From the NCBI GenBank assembly GCA_951802195.1, contig OX637633.1, forward strand, positions 186,001 to 250,000: a stretch of DNA of 64,000 nt. The letters run 5' to 3'. Origin of the DNA: Tausonia pullulans. Lineage: Eukaryota > Basidiomycota > Tremellomycetes > Cystofilobasidiales > Mrakiaceae. Position 1 is the stretch's first letter; each line of letters begins with the position of its first letter. The notes under the pieces are model-generated. The model did no database searches, was not told where the DNA came from, and was given only the letters and a program-made list of their open reading frames with translations. A program made the position numbers and the translations under genes. This document shows, one piece after another, positions 1 to 11,968 of this stretch.

Positions 1-1381
1 GATTCATGACTTTATATATATATAAAACCAATTCGTACTTATTATTCTATCCAAGTTGATGGTTCGGCTTGAAATATCAGGAGGATGCATGTATAACTTC
101 GAGCGAGAGGCCTTGGAGTTGTTGAAGCCCGTGCTCATCTGGCTGGCGAGCCTGTGGACGCCGCTAACCCTTCTGCCGAGGGACGCAGCCTGGATCATTG
201 TTTTTAGCTGTCGCTTAATTTTCTCGGAGAGAGAGAGAACAGATATCACTGCCCTGCGGAAGAACTCGATGTCAGGCACGGCGTTCTCGAGAGGCCGAGC
301 CTCGATAGGTCTGTCCCAGATCATCATTTCCCCGCTTGCGCAGCCCAGTACTGCTGCTGCCGCCTTGTGGGATTGTCGAGCGACGTTGAAATGGTAGTAA
401 CAGATGCGTTCGCGCTCCTTCGCACTGTTATCAGGATCTGGTCCAACCATTGGATCTCGTTTCTACGGATTGCCGCCCTTCTGATTCATGGTGTGGCAGC
501 TTCGCCAAGTGGCCTTTTATGTCTCGGCGAAACTTGCTTCTGGAACGGTTGTTATTATTCTATCGAGACTGGGTCGACATGCCCAAGGCCCAGCCTGTGC
601 ATCCTCACCAACGTTGATGACAACGTCGTCCGGCGAGCGTATCCTGAATTCTCCGGTAGGATCTCTTTTCATCGCCGACTGCCTCTGTTTGATCAAGCTC
701 GAGTGAGATGGAGAGAAGGAAGTCGCGGATCCTGGGGTCCTCCGAGACACAGTCAGGATGCCTGAGAGCTGGAAGATCAGAGTGGGATCCCAATGAGACG
801 TGGACCTAGTAGTTGGAGGGGGTTACCGAGCTTGTACGATGCGGATCCTGAGGCATCCTTTCAAGACGAGACGGAAAAACACTACGCGCGCTGCTGAGCT
901 TGGAGCTCTCTACGAGCGAGTACCTTGAAACACGTTGGTGCTTCTTCCCTGGCCACTCCATAACACCATTGTCTATTGCCGACAGATTATGTTCTCTGCT
1001 TGCTCCCTCTTTAAGGCCCACTGGGGCTTGGACGAGGAATCCAAGCCCACCAAGCTCACCGTGACCTACATCGCGGCGCACCCCCCATCAACGTGGCAGC
1101 AGGGCGTGAGTATGATCTCCACCGTCTGGTTGAGGGTATAAAGGCGGTTCTCGACGACAGAAGATGACGCCATCGGACAGTGACGCCCAACAGACCCGCG
1201 TCTCAGCTCCAAGGATCATCATTGTTCAGAAAGGACAAAAAAAGATAATGACACCAATACAGCGACAGAGAAACTCATTAAAGGGATTCAAACATTCAGC
1301 GTCTTCATGGAATCCTCCCTGAAAATATGAATGGCGTCGTCAGCCAACATACGCCCTCTGAGCGAGACGACAACTAAAGAC
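1..1381. other. left-end region without a recognised gene
   Basis: This stretch precedes the 3' end of the kinase gene. Several short open frames occur on both strands, the longest on the minus strand at 4-450, but none matches a family I know. The part beyond 450 shows minus-strand fragments of plausible composition that I could not join with convincing splice sites. It could be the 3' part of a gene whose start I cannot see, or plain intergenic DNA. Confidence 0.4.
4..450 (-). CDS. uncharacterised open frame, possibly a terminal exon
   Basis: The frame gives 148 residues with balanced charged and hydrophobic composition and ends at the window edge. I do not recognise a domain. Base composition is less GC-rich than in the neighbouring genes, mainly in the last 50 bases, which are AT-rich as expected for a 3' end. 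Upstream continuation on the same strand is unclear. It may be a real last exon of an unknown gene or a chance frame. Confidence 0.2.
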   Translation of the reverse strand: MVGPDPDNSAKERERICYYHFNVARQSHKAAAAVLGCASGEMMIWDRPIEARPLENAVPDIEFFRRAVISVLSLSEKIKRQLKTMIQAASLGRRVSGVHRLASQMSTGFNNSKASRSKLYMHPPDISSRTINLDRIISTNWFYIYIKS

Positions 1382-3621
1382 TCACAAGTTCCCGCTCCCC
1401 TCGTCATCCTTGCCATGCATCATCTCCCTCGCGACTTCCTTGGCTTGCTTCCGCTCCTCCAACGCCGCGACCTCGTCTTCATCGGCCGTTTTATATGCGT
1501 CGCTCTCCTCGGATGACTTAGTAGACGTCGGTCGAGAGGAGCGACCGGCGGCGGTGAATCGGCGGGAGGCGGTGACGGCCTAGTATGTGGAAAGGAAAGT
1601 AGGTGTCGGTGACCCTGCAAGAAAAAGAGGACAGACAGGAATTTTATCGCACCCGGAACGCCGAACGCCATTTCGCCCGAGCAGCGAAGTTCTCCCGAAG
1701 ACCCTCTCCGATGTCGTGGTCATCGCCGACGTGCGTCGCAAGCCACTGTGAAGCACACATACGACGTCAAGTCAACCAACCTGCCAGCTAAGCCTGAAGA
1801 CGACATGCAGACGCACAGGATGTTTAGAGGCCTCTTCAGCCGTCGGACGCTTCGCGGGGTCAGTTTGGAGGAGGAGGCGGATGAAGTTCTTGGCTGCAAA
1901 CGTCGAACGAGACAAGTCAGCAAGAAACAAGGACTCAGGAGGCGAACATGAGGAGAGTGACTGACACTCCTTTGAAGGCTTCTTCCAGTAACGCTCGTGG
2001 AACTCGATTTTCTGAAAGGTCAGGTAAGGGTGTCAGATCGCGATGCGCATTGTTAAAGAGGAGGATGCAAGACCCACTCCACGAATGGTCTCTTGAACGA
2101 GTTCCTGCTGGTCCTCGGACCGGAAGGGTGAGTAGCCGCAAAGAAGGACATAGGCGATGATTCTAAGAGACCCCGATGACAATCAGTCGTGAGAGGCCAC
2201 AGGAATGAAACGGCGAGAGACACACCCGAGTGACCACACATCGCACGGCTTGCCATGCCCTTGGTTTGTGAGGACTTCCGGAGCGGCATAGCCGATGGAC
2301 CCAGCCGCCTGGTGGATCATCTCGTCTGTTGTGCTAATGTGCTTCGCACTGTTAGTGATCGAGCGCATGGAGGTCAGCAAGGAGGCGATGTGAGACGAGG
2401 CGGTTGTACGCGCGCGTAGAAAGAAGGACAGGCGGGCGAGACTCACATGCCAAAGTCGGCAATGACGAGCTTGGAGTGCTCGGATCTGTCAAAACAGACA
2501 GGTACATCCCACCTGTCAGTTCAGCCACTCCCGCGAACCCACAACCAGGGTCTTGGCCGCGCGTCTTGGCACGTGCAAATGCATGCGTCTGCTAGACGGG
2601 GAAGGGACAGGGACGCACTTGGAGTGGTACAGGATGTTCTCCGGCTTGAGATCGCGGTGGACAATGTTATGATTGTGGAGGTAGACGACGGCCGAGAGCA
2701 CAGAGCTGGGCGATGATCGAACGGATGAGGAAAACGAGAGGAGGGCGGGATCTATGATGAGTCGTCGTCCCGGAGAATGCCGACAGGCAGGCCTGTCGCT
2801 TTGCCGAGACTCACCGCATTACGTCCTGGGCGTCCTTCTCGCTAAACTTGCCACGGCTGGTGATGCGATCGAAGAGCTCTCCTCTGGATGGGAATGAATG
2901 AAGGAGAAACGAAAGGACGACGAGTCAGAAGGGAACGAGCATGCTGGAACAGCAGAGCGAGCGTGATCAAACGTCACGCACCCGACGGCGAGCTCGAAGG
3001 CGAGGTAGTCTGGTTTGACAACGTCAGTTGGACGTTCCTCCTCCAGTCGATAGAATACATCGACGTACATTTCTCTCGGGACTCGAAGAACTCCCAGAAC
3101 TTGACCTGTGAAAGCAGAATCGGTCAGTAATGCGAGCAAGGGCTTGGTGAGGAGACAATAGTGAGTGAGGACGGCGCCAGCCATCTAGCCCGTTCTACCC
3201 CCCTCTCAACACCCTCATCCTGGCCCTAGTATGGGAGTACACTGTCGAACTTGGCTTTGGACCATATAGAATACGTACAATGTTGGGATGGTCGAGATCC
3301 TTGAGGACCTCCATTTCAGACATGACGTCCGCCTCCTTCCCCTTGACGAGTTTCTTCTTGATGACCTTGAGGGCGACCTCTCGCTTGCTGTCGCCCGGGG
3401 GTGGGGCCTTCATCCAGGTTGCCTGGTACACGGAGCCGAAAGTGCCCTTGCCGAGGAGCTGTAGAGGAGCATTCGGGGTTGGGGTCGACGTCAGCCTCCA
3501 GCCCTGGTGAGTCGCAGTTGAGGCTGTAAAGGATAGGATCAGACCGCACCGCTCCGAGCTTATAGTTCTTCTTAAGCTTGTAGCTCTCCGGCTGAGGGAG
3601 TAGAGCGTCCTTGAGACCCAT
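1382..3621 (-). CDS. calcium/calmodulin-dependent protein kinase-like Ser/Thr kinase
   Basis: This is a CAMK-group kinase, expected to phosphorylate Ser/Thr targets in response to Ca2+/calmodulin in the cytosol. The start at 3621 opens with [15 protein letters not shown], which resembles the N-terminus of fungal CaM kinases. Seen in order over many exons: the ATP-site lysine in VALKVIKKK, the catalytic [10 protein letters not shown] (near 2650), the DFG motif in VIADFGM (near 2450) and the APE motif in GYAAPEVL (near 2290). The C-terminus is a charged helix-like stretch ending [18 protein letters not shown] before the TGA at 1382. A calmodulin-binding helix should lie between kinase domain and tail, but I did not resolve those exons. 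The gene lies in tandem with the oxidase upstream. The kinase call is firm; the CaMK subgroup is well supported. Confidence 0.85.
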
Positions 3622-4282
3622 GACGTGACGATAGTGCGAGGGTTGAATGGTGATTGTTAAGAGGGGAAAGGTAACCGGGATGAGGGCTGTCCACTGTCTC
3701 GCTTCCGCCGCCGGGCCTCGCGGACCCCTCTCTTCCACTGCCCTCCTGCTCTCCTGCCTTCATGCCTCGCTCTCCGCAGATCATCAACCTCATGACGCCG
3801 GTCGCGGCCGCAAGGAGAGGTCTGAGTAAGAGCTCCCCATGATGACCGAGGCCCAGAGCCCAAGTGAGGAAAGACACGGCAGCGATAACATGTTGGCTTG
3901 CTCGCGCATAGCCCCGCCTGAGCAACTATTCTAGGTACACAGCCGGTGTGGTTGCCCCTGAGAAGAAGTAGATGCTAAAATACACAGCTTACTTTGGCAA
4001 GCGCGCAAGAGAACCGGAGCAGGACTGCGCGCGAGGGAAGACAAATGGGCATACAATAGCAAACAACAGGGGACAAAAGCACAATTCTGGGCGATGGCGA
4101 AGATGGAGAGACAGGGCCAGCAGCGCTACGTGCCATGAGGAGGCGAGAGAGGAAGATATGTATTGCGGTTGAGATAGAGGCAGTGAGGGGACGAGATGGA
4201 GTGATGGAGAAGAAGAAGGACGAAGACAAACGCGATAGAAAGCAGCAGACCCTCCCCCTTCCCTCCTCCAATCCTCTTATCA
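3622..4282. other. intergenic, kinase promoter and oxidase 3' region
   Basis: The 661 bases separate two minus-strand genes. They should hold the 3' UTR of the oxidase and the promoter of the kinase. I see no convincing coding or RNA gene; open frames here are short and mostly of low complexity. Confidence 0.5.
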
Positions 4283-7262
4283 TCATGCAGTAGCGCCACC
4301 CGTGCTCAATTGCTCGCTAGCACTTGCGCCTACTTCCTGCTCGTTCACGATGCCATCCTCCGCGGCATCTTCCAGCGCGTCGCTCCCTCCTCCCAACGAG
4401 AACCGGAAGAGGTTATTGGGGTCGAGCTGCCGTTTGAGTCGCTGGAGGCGCGCCCAGTTGGTCGGGCCGAACGATTTGGCGACGTACTCAGCAGGCATGT
4501 TTTGATTGAGAAACTGGAGTGTCGCATCTGTCAGCAGTGCAGTTCAAGTGGCAAGGAAGCGTCCGCGACCCACACAAGGAATCGGTCCACCAGGCGAGCC
4601 CGGCGCAATGACCCTGTTGATCCAATCCTCGGCCGTAGAGATGCATCGCAGGTCCTCCTCGGCAGACTCATCGACCGGCCACTGATGCAGCGCAAGAAGG
4701 TTGAACTTTGCTTCACGGTGCGTCGCGGGAAAACAAGTTGAGCGGGTGTCTTCAATGGCGCCGCCAGAAAGCTCAAAGAGCCAGGCTGGAAAGAAAGAGG
4801 ACAAGATGTCGGCGAAGGATCCATAGAAAGACAAGGGCGAAGGGACTCACAGCATCCATCGGGGATATCCCGGAACATCCGGATGGTCTCGTGGATAATT
4901 TCATCCGTGAGTGAGTTGAGGAGCTGTGCGGAAGAGCGAAGATCAGTCGCGAGCGAGCGAAGAAAAGAGGCGACGCAGCTCACTTCGCCCTTGATGAACC
5001 ACTTCCTGCCCATCCCACCCCTCAGCACATTTGCGATCGAGTCCTGCTGCTCTAAGAACGACCTCTCCTCGACGTCCTTGAACACACACTGCTCCCCGCC
5101 CCATGCACAAATCGCCCTCACCCAATCCTGTCCCTCATGACTCGGCCCATTGTAGCAGATCTGCACGATCACCACAGACCCCCCACCTTTCCCTTTCCCC
5201 TTCCCATCAGCCATCGCTTCGAGGCCATGCTCGTCGTCCCGACCGCTGCTTGGGCCGGCGGTGAGGATGACATTGGCGTACAGCTTGCGCGGAGCCGCCT
5301 TGACACAATCGCGGAAATGCTTGAGTAATGAAGGCGCCGTAGCTCGGTTGAAGGGGAATATGATGTTGCCCGAATAGACAGAAGACACCGGGTACGCGAG
5401 CGCAATGTAGCGGGTGCAGATGCAGAGCGAGGGGCCAAAGCCGCGGATGCCCCACCAGAGCTCTATGGGGGAAGATGGCAAGGCATCAGCGACCGGGGCG
5501 AGAACGATAGATTTATGATGCTGGTATCACCTGGATCAGACTTCTCATTGACAATCTTGACCTCGCCGTCGGCAAGGACGACCTCGACCTCGACGAGGTT
5601 GTCCATGCTCAACCCGTGTTCACGGCTGAGAAACCCAAACCCACCCGAGATCATGACAGCTGTGCCGACAGGAAACGCCGCGAACGGGACGTGGTATGGC
5701 CCAAGGGAGGACCGTGAAGTGACAGTATCGATCTCCTTGGCTAGGCAGCCGGCACCGAACGTCGCGTACGCGTAGGGCGAGGGCGTCTGTCTTGGGCTCC
5801 AGCCTGATTGGACAGCTTGCGTCATCGTCAGAGGAGGGAAGACGGGTGAATGGGAGAATGAGGCGCCGATGCCGCTGCTAGAGGAGGAGGAGGTCGCGAA
5901 AGTCGCGGCGAGATCGGCGCCGCCGCCACCAAAGGATGAGCCGGTCACCGAGGAGGAAAGAGAGACTGAGGAAGACGGGGTGAGAGGGCCAGGAGGGATG
6001 ATTACGTTGGGCGAGAGGAATGAGTGACCAGACAAGGCCGACGAGGAGGCATAGGGTTGGGACGAGGTGTACCCCGATGGCGGAGGCGGGATCGAGTACG
6101 TTGGCGTGAACGCCGAGAACGAGGCATCGAAGTTGGGATTCGTCCAGGTCGTCGCCGGGAGGAAGCTTTGGATAGTTGGGACTGCATCTGTTGACGACTG
6201 CAGCTCGCTCGACCCCAATGCCGCCGTCATCGTCGAAGCTATCGTCCCCGGCGGTGGTGAGTCGTCCGAAGCTGCTCTCGCCTCGTCCTCGTTGCTACTA
6301 TCTCCTCTGCTGGGGCTCGACTCTCTGGACATCTTGCGACCCCAACCTGTGTCGTCCCGGACACGCTGGGTACTCTGCTTACCAGTACCAATATCGCTGC
6401 TACTCCCGCTTCCATCGCCTGTTCCGCTGCCCGAGCGGCCACTCGCACTCGAGGTCGAACCGCCAAGGTGGGAGCTCCTGCTACCGCCGCCATTCCCGTT
6501 AACGAGCCGGCCAAAAGCCTCCTTCCGAGAACGCTTATTGGACGACGAGTCCAAGGCGACGCGCTTGAAAACGCGCTCAGCGAGCGAGGTGTATGGAAGG
6601 GGCGCCGACGGGGCGTAAGGGAGGGAAAGGTCAACGGAGTTGAGGAGGGAAAGGTCAAGAACAACGTCTCCGCCAATCTGAGCGACCCAAGATGGTGGGC
6701 ACAAAAGAGGAGGAGGGCAGAGGCGGTATGAGCTCTCGTACAGTCACTGTGTGTAGCCCTCGAGTCCTCACCGCCCAACCGTGGGTTCCGAAGCCACCTG
6801 CCTTCACTGAAAGAGTGAGGGAGAGCCGGTTGCAGAACTTGACAACTCTGCGAGAAGTGCAGGCGGTCAGCTCTCCAACTCCAGAGGAAGAGAGAACAGA
6901 AACGGGAGCTGTAGAAGCTAAGGAGCGGGATGGCGAGGAGGGCGATTCACTTGCTAACGTCGTCAGCGCTCAGTGGGCGGACGACGAGCGCGGCATCTGT
7001 CCGGACGTTCGAGTTGAAGAGGGTTGTATATTGCTTGAACCTAGGAGCAAGCGAGCAAGGCGTTCTTTCAGCCTGGTGGTTCTTCCAAGACCGAAAGAGC
7101 TGTGGGGAGACGGGCAGCCGACGGGCCAAGCCCAATCAAGTGACGCGGGAGGGACACCAACCTCTCAGCGGACGGGATGAGGACCTCGCCATCGACAGCC
7201 TGACGGAGGGCGGAGATTTCTAGGCTTGGGATGCGCTGATCTGCTGGGACATCGTCGAGCAT
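4283..7262 (-). CDS. FAD-linked oxidase of the berberine-bridge/PCMH type with a long Ser/Gly-rich insertion
   Basis: Flavin oxidases of this family oxidise sugars, alkaloids or related small molecules, often in the secretory pathway. The N-terminus reads MLDDVPADQRIPSLEISALR; then comes a typical FAD-domain opening (YTTLFNSNVR, ALVVRPLSADDVSK) and KAGGFGTHGW, whose His sits where the family binds FAD covalently. An intron later IGGDVVLDLS follows. Between it and GAGCLAKEID lies about 330 residues rich in Ser, Gly and Pro (about 5800-6650) where relatives have only a short loop. The rest is conserved: ISGGFGFLSREHG, ELWWGIRGFG, and the C-terminal BBE segment NQNMPAEYV, TNWARLQRLKRQLDPNNLF. 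An upstream in-frame start at 7391 is possible. No clear signal peptide is visible. The substrate cannot be told. Confidence 0.8.
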
Positions 7263-8000
7263 GCCAGAGTGCTGGTCGTAATCAAGTGAGGCGTGGAGGG
7301 TTGTTGGTGTTTGTCGAGAGACTAAGACCGAGGCAGAGGGAAGCCGGAGACAGCAAGGGAAGGAGAAGGAACGCCTTTCCGGCTTTCTCAACTGCGCGCA
7401 ACGCCGAGGGCCTTTTCCCTGGTACCGCGCCCGCCAGCACTGTAGCTAGATTGCAATCCTCCTCGCCTCGTGTTGATGGGGCCCCAGGCCCCATAGACGA
7501 TAAAGTTGGACATCCAGCCGACTCTTGCCGACAGCAAGTGAGCCGAACAATCTGACGACGACGTTGTTGCCACCGCCGCCAACATCTCACAACTCTCGTC
7601 TCTTTTCTGCAGTTTCTTGCTGGACCAAAGGTGGAATCCGTGTCCCTGATGATCATCCTCTGCATAAGTCTGTTAGACATGTGGCATTGCCTGCGTTGTC
7701 AAGGCAAGCTCAGACGGCGGACCTCGGCGCGTTCGGAGAGGCGACGACGGGTCGACTCGGGCTTCTGCCTTGACCTTCCAGCACCGCCCAGCCTCTCGTC
7801 TCGTCTCTCTCACCCTTCGCCTCCGCCTTTTACCTTCTCGGCTCCTGTTCCTCAGCCCGTACGCGCAAACTTACGTCAAGGTTCAACGAGCCTGTGCGCG
7901 AAAGAGCTCCGCCTGAAGACGCCCTTCTGTGGTCTTTTCGAAGCAGGCCTTTCCCGTCTCTCTCTTTCGCCTTCGGCTCCGTCGCCTTTCTCCCACGAAG
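7263..8000. promoter_or_regulatory. divergent promoter region
   Basis: This 738-bp gap lies between the starts of the oxidase (minus) and mitochondrial uS13 (plus), so it should serve as promoter for both. The right part is rich in C and T tracts, typical of fungal 5' leaders. I see no specific operator. Confidence 0.45.
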
Positions 8001-9181
8001 ATGCTGCTGCTTGGCATGGCACTCCAGGACCGGCTGCTCCTTAAGGTGAGCTTTGCTACAAGGTTGTTTAAATCGTTCAGAGTAGGCGCAGGACGAGCGA
8101 GCGCGCGCTGTCAGCTGCCGGGCGGACGTCCGAGGAGACAGGCAGCACAGGCGACGTTGCCTGGCCTGTCCTCCGCTTTGTAGCTCCAGGCGTCTTCTCC
8201 AGGCTGGGATTAAGTTAGCAGCCAGCTGGAATCCGCCTGGTCAGGCTGGCTTGGAGTGTGCTGCTGCTTCTGGCCCCCCGTCTCTCACGCGCCGGTCGCT
8301 TCGACCTTGAACCACCTTCGACGCGCCTAGCCGCCCAGTGCTGACTACCGTCCGCCCTTTTCCTCGACAGAATGAGCTCTCCCGCGTCTTTTACGGCATT
8401 GGCCGGACCAACGTCCACCAGATCCTCTGCCGTCTCCAGATTCCCTACCGCTCTCGCGTTGAGCAGCTCACCGAAGCCCAGACCGCTTCCCTTGTCGCCT
8501 TCCTCTCCTCTCCCGCGACGGCCGACATCCCCTCCCCGACGCCCGTTGTCGACCCTCTCGGCAAGCGGGAGCTCCTCAAAGATGAACCCTCTGATCCCGC
8601 GCCGAAGGAGGCTCGGGAGAAGAAGGACTGGGGCAGAAGCTTCCTCTACGGGAACGAGATGAAGCGCTTCGTCAACGAGAGGATCATGCACCTCTATAAA
8701 ATTGGAACTTACCGAGGAAAGCGGTGCGTATGGCTTGAGTGCTTTGCAGGAGGCTGGAGGGGTGGAGAGAGACACAGTCTTGAGCGCGTGCGTATGTGCC
8801 AAGAGAGCGCTCATGTACTCGCATACTGCCCCTCCTGCTCGCCATGTGCCCCTGTCCTTCCTTATCTCAAGCTGCTGTTCTGGACAAATCTCAATATGTC
8901 TCTTTCCATCCCCTCAGGCACGCTCAGGGACGCCCGATCAAAGGCTCCGCCCGCCGCAACGGAGATTCAGCCAGGCGGCTCAACCGGCTCACCCGTTTCC
9001 GCATCAAGCAGTTCTCGACGTGTGTCTCTCTCCCTTTCTCTGCCCTTTGACGAAAGACTGACGTTGAGCTTCGTCTACCCACAGCTCGACGGGCTCGCCG
9101 TCTGCGTCGTCGTCTGGAACGTCGATGGGACCGTTGGCGCAGTACCGGGGTTTCTTTTCGGGTCGGTTCCAGGCGCTCTAG
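8001..9181 (+). CDS. mitochondrial small-subunit ribosomal protein uS13m
   Basis: uS13 sits in the head of the mitochondrial 30S-like subunit and contacts tRNA and the large subunit. Four exons (8001-8045, 8371-8723, 8918-9019, 9085-9181) give 198 residues. Exon 1 is MLLLGMALQDRLLLK. Exon 2 holds the uS13 helix-two-turn-helix, NELSRVFYGIGRTNVHQIL, then IPYRSRVEQLTE, and ends FVNERIMHLYKIGTYRGKR. Exon 3 holds HAQGRPIKGSARRNGDSARR, matching the conserved basic tail. A Pro/Ala-rich insertion lies around residues 60-90, common in mitochondrial forms. The last exon encodes a Ser/Gly-rich tail ending FQAL. Yeast has the homologue SWS2. All introns are GT-AG and phases agree. The call is firm. Confidence 0.9.
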
Positions 9182-9588
9182 AGGGGATTGATGGTTTCTG
9201 CGAACTGAAAGAATATAACGGAAAGCCAAGAAAAGCCCGAAGTGGCGAAGATGGCGGCAAAAAACGCTGTCATTCGGAACAAGTGGGAGGAAGCCTTTTT
9301 CGCCATCTTCTGACTGGCTAGAAAGAAAGAGCAATCGCAGTCTCTTGCGGTAGCGGCTCAACATCGCAAAATGTGCATCGATGGCCGCTGCGGATTCATT
9401 CCTGAGCGACCTTGTCTGATTCGCCGTCTGCAAGCGCGCGCGGCCGGTCGGGTCGGCCTCTTCCGGCCGGCTCCTGGGACTTCCGGCCTCTCTCCTCCCA
9501 ACTTCCACACTCTCTGGCCATCGCCAACCGCCAACTCACCTTCGCACATCCGCCCTAACTTTCCCTTCCCTCTCCGTCTCTTTTACCA
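9182..9588. other. short intergenic region
   Basis: About 400 bases between two plus-strand genes, ending in a CT-rich leader just before the next start. It should hold the uS13m 3' UTR and the TMEM14 promoter. Nothing else is seen. Confidence 0.5.
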
Positions 9589-10362
9589 TGGTCCGCCCTT
9601 CCCCCCCACCTCTCATTCAGCTAACCCACCCAACCCGCCCGTGCTGATTCGCTCGTCCGCCTGCCCGCCGCGTCTTCCCCATCCTTCCTAACCGTGGTCT
9701 TGCCCCACCTCCAGTCCCACCACCCCGCCTCAACCCTCTCCGGCCTCTGCTTCATCGGCGGCATTGCTGGTGCGCCCTTTTCTCTTCTCTCTGTCTCTTC
9801 CACCGCGGTTTGCTGACGGCCATCTCCACCCTGCCCAGGCTTCTCCCGAACGCGCTCCATCCCCTCCCTCATCGGCGGTTTTACCCTCGGCTCGCTCTTT
9901 GCCTTGAGCGCAATCCGGATCAAGGAGGGTCTTGATTATGGGTACGAGGGCGCTGGTGCGTCTCTCGTTTTGCAACTTGCTCGTCATGGAGCGCGTCTGC
10001 TTTCCTTTCGGTCCAACGGCTTTAGTCGCGTCGGCCCGCCTTCGACTCGGCTCGACTGACCCACCATGCCTCCGCTCATTTGTCAGCCGCCTCGTCTGTT
10101 CTGCTGGTCTGCGCCAGTGCTCCGCGCTTCAGGAAGGGACGTGTTCCTCAGGCTCTTAGTACGTCGCTCTGAAGTCTCTACTTGTTGCCAGCCTTGCCAG
10201 GTCTGGGTGTCGCTTCCGGCACGCACGCATCTAGCTCGTCCGGCGCTTGTCTTGTCATCAGCTCCGCTGACTCTTTCCAACAACGTCTGGTGATCGATAG
10301 CGACCGTTGGTCTCGCTGGCACGGCGTACTACGGTCGGCAGGTATACCTCTTCAGGCAGTAG
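9589..10362 (+). CDS. TMEM14-family small membrane protein
   Basis: TMEM14 (UPF0136) proteins are about 100-residue proteins with four short membrane helices; the animal TMEM14C works in mitochondrial porphyrin transport. The conserved part starts HHPASTLSGLCFIGGIAGF, continues SIPSLIGGFTLGSLFALS, then ASSVLLVCASAPRFRKGRVP and ends GTAYYGRQVYLFRQ before TAG at 10360. The first intron seems to begin directly after the ATG at 9589, so exon 1 may be the start codon alone, joined to TCCCACCAC near 9713. The donor GTCCGC is weak, so an upstream exon is an alternative. At least four introns split this tiny gene. Membership is well supported; the exact start is not. Confidence 0.75.
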
Positions 10363-10865
10363 GGGAACACAGAGAGGAAGATGCAGACTACTGTATAAAA
10401 CGAAACCCACCAGATCAGATTGTTTGCGTGTTTCATATGTTACAATTTGTGATTCGTTTGCCTGTGGGCGCGGGGCGCGGGGCTTTTTGTATGGCAAGTA
10501 AGAAAGAGATTGGGTCGGTACGAGTGTTAAAGAGCAGAAGCTCGAGCACGGGTGGATGATGAGCGAGCGAGCTCCACGGGGTGTGAGATCGCAATCGCGG
10601 CACGCCTGTCTAGCAGTCAGTCAGCCCATCACTCACCTACAATGTTTGAGTAGTGAACAACGAAGGGCTAGAGGTGTTCATTAAACTGGCCGGCTGGTCC
10701 GAGATGGCGATGCGATGTAACATCTCAAGCTGCGCTGCTCTTAAAAGGACTACAAGAAAACAACTGTCGTTACAAATTCGCATCAGGGAGAGAGACACCC
10801 CGTCTTGATTACAAAAATACAATAGGAGACGAAAGAAAGCACAACAAAGGACGAGAAACTACCCA
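10363..10865. other. convergent intergenic region
   Basis: Shared 3' flank of the TMEM14 gene (plus) and the W-motif protein (minus). It is AT-richer than its surroundings, as expected for 3' UTRs. No further gene is seen. Confidence 0.5.
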
Positions 10866-11968
10866 TCAGAATGACCACCTTGGCGCCGTCCACTGTCCCG
10901 CCACCCCTCCTTTCTCCTCCTCTTCCTCCTCCCCATCCTCCTGGTTCTCGCTCCTCTCTCCCTCCTCCAGATTGGTCCCTTCCTTGTCCTCCCCTCCCCC
11001 AGCAAGCGCGTCTCCAACGAGCCGCATGAACGCCCACATGGGTGGCAGCCACTCATCTCCGCCCGCGTGAGCCGCGGCAGCAGCGGGCGCCAACTGTTGC
11101 TGCAGCTGGTGGAGGAGTTTCAGGGCCTGCCCTCCTGCGGCCGATGGGTGGATGGTCGGGAGTTCGAACTCCCAGGAGGGGCCTGCCCAGGCTGGCCCCT
11201 CCTCGTCCTCTTCCTCCTCCATCTCCTCGGAGACGACAGCGTTCTCGAGTCGAGCTGCAGCAGAAGCTTGAGCGAACCCAGCCCACTTCGGTGGACTCCA
11301 AGCAGCGAAGTCCGGCGCGAACGACGCCGCTGGCGGGGATGGAATGAGGAGGCTCTCACTCTTCGACAACGATGATGAGACTGTCCAGGGGGGAGGAGAC
11401 CAGCCATAGTCGTTGTTGCTGACAGTGGATGCGAGGAGCGGGAGAGCGAGTCGGGTTGGCGAGATCGGCGGGCTCATAGGTGTCTGGGCGACGTGAGAGA
11501 GAGGGACACAGCCTCCTTCCGCTGACAAGGAAAGAGGCATGATGAGCTGCTCCCAGTCTCCATCCTCATCGCTCTCCTCCTTCAGAGTGGATGTCAGCAT
11601 GGTGGGAAAGTTGGAGACGGGGTGGAAGGACGGAAGGAGCCAATCACCTTGACGGAAAGGCGGCTGTGAGTGCCGGAGGAAGCCGATGAGGAGAGGCGGG
11701 CAAGGAGGGAGGCTCGGTCGGCGGAGGACGTTGCGTTGTTTGAGGAGAGGACATGGACGAGAAGCTGGGGGTTGAAAGCTTCAGGCTCTTGCAAATCTCA
11801 AGGAGAGCAAGGGAAGGGATGGAACCTTGAGACTACCTGGAGAGAGGGTCTGCTGGCTGATCATCCCAAGGAGAGGGAATCAATCAGCCGTTATTGAGGC
11901 TAGTGTCGCAGTGATGCGAGATGGAAAACTCACAGCTCGCAAGCGAGGTCGTCGTAGGAAATTAGCAT
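10866..11968 (-). CDS. unknown protein with five W-x-x-P-x-W motifs
   Basis: I do not recognise a family. The last exon (to about 11579) starts EESDEDGDWEQLIMP and ends with the motif WTAPRW plus SF. Within it the pattern W-x-x-P-x-W occurs five times: WSPPPW, WSPPKW, WAGPSW, WLPPMW and WTAPRW, spaced by acidic or Ala/Gln-rich stretches. An upstream exon ending at 11648 (NPQLLVHVLSSNN through SRLSVK) joins in phase 0. A possible first exon reads MLISYDDLACEL from 11968, but its phase does not clearly match, so the 5' end is unresolved. The short regularly repeated Trp motifs on a disordered background look like docking motifs (inference). Confidence 0.5.
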
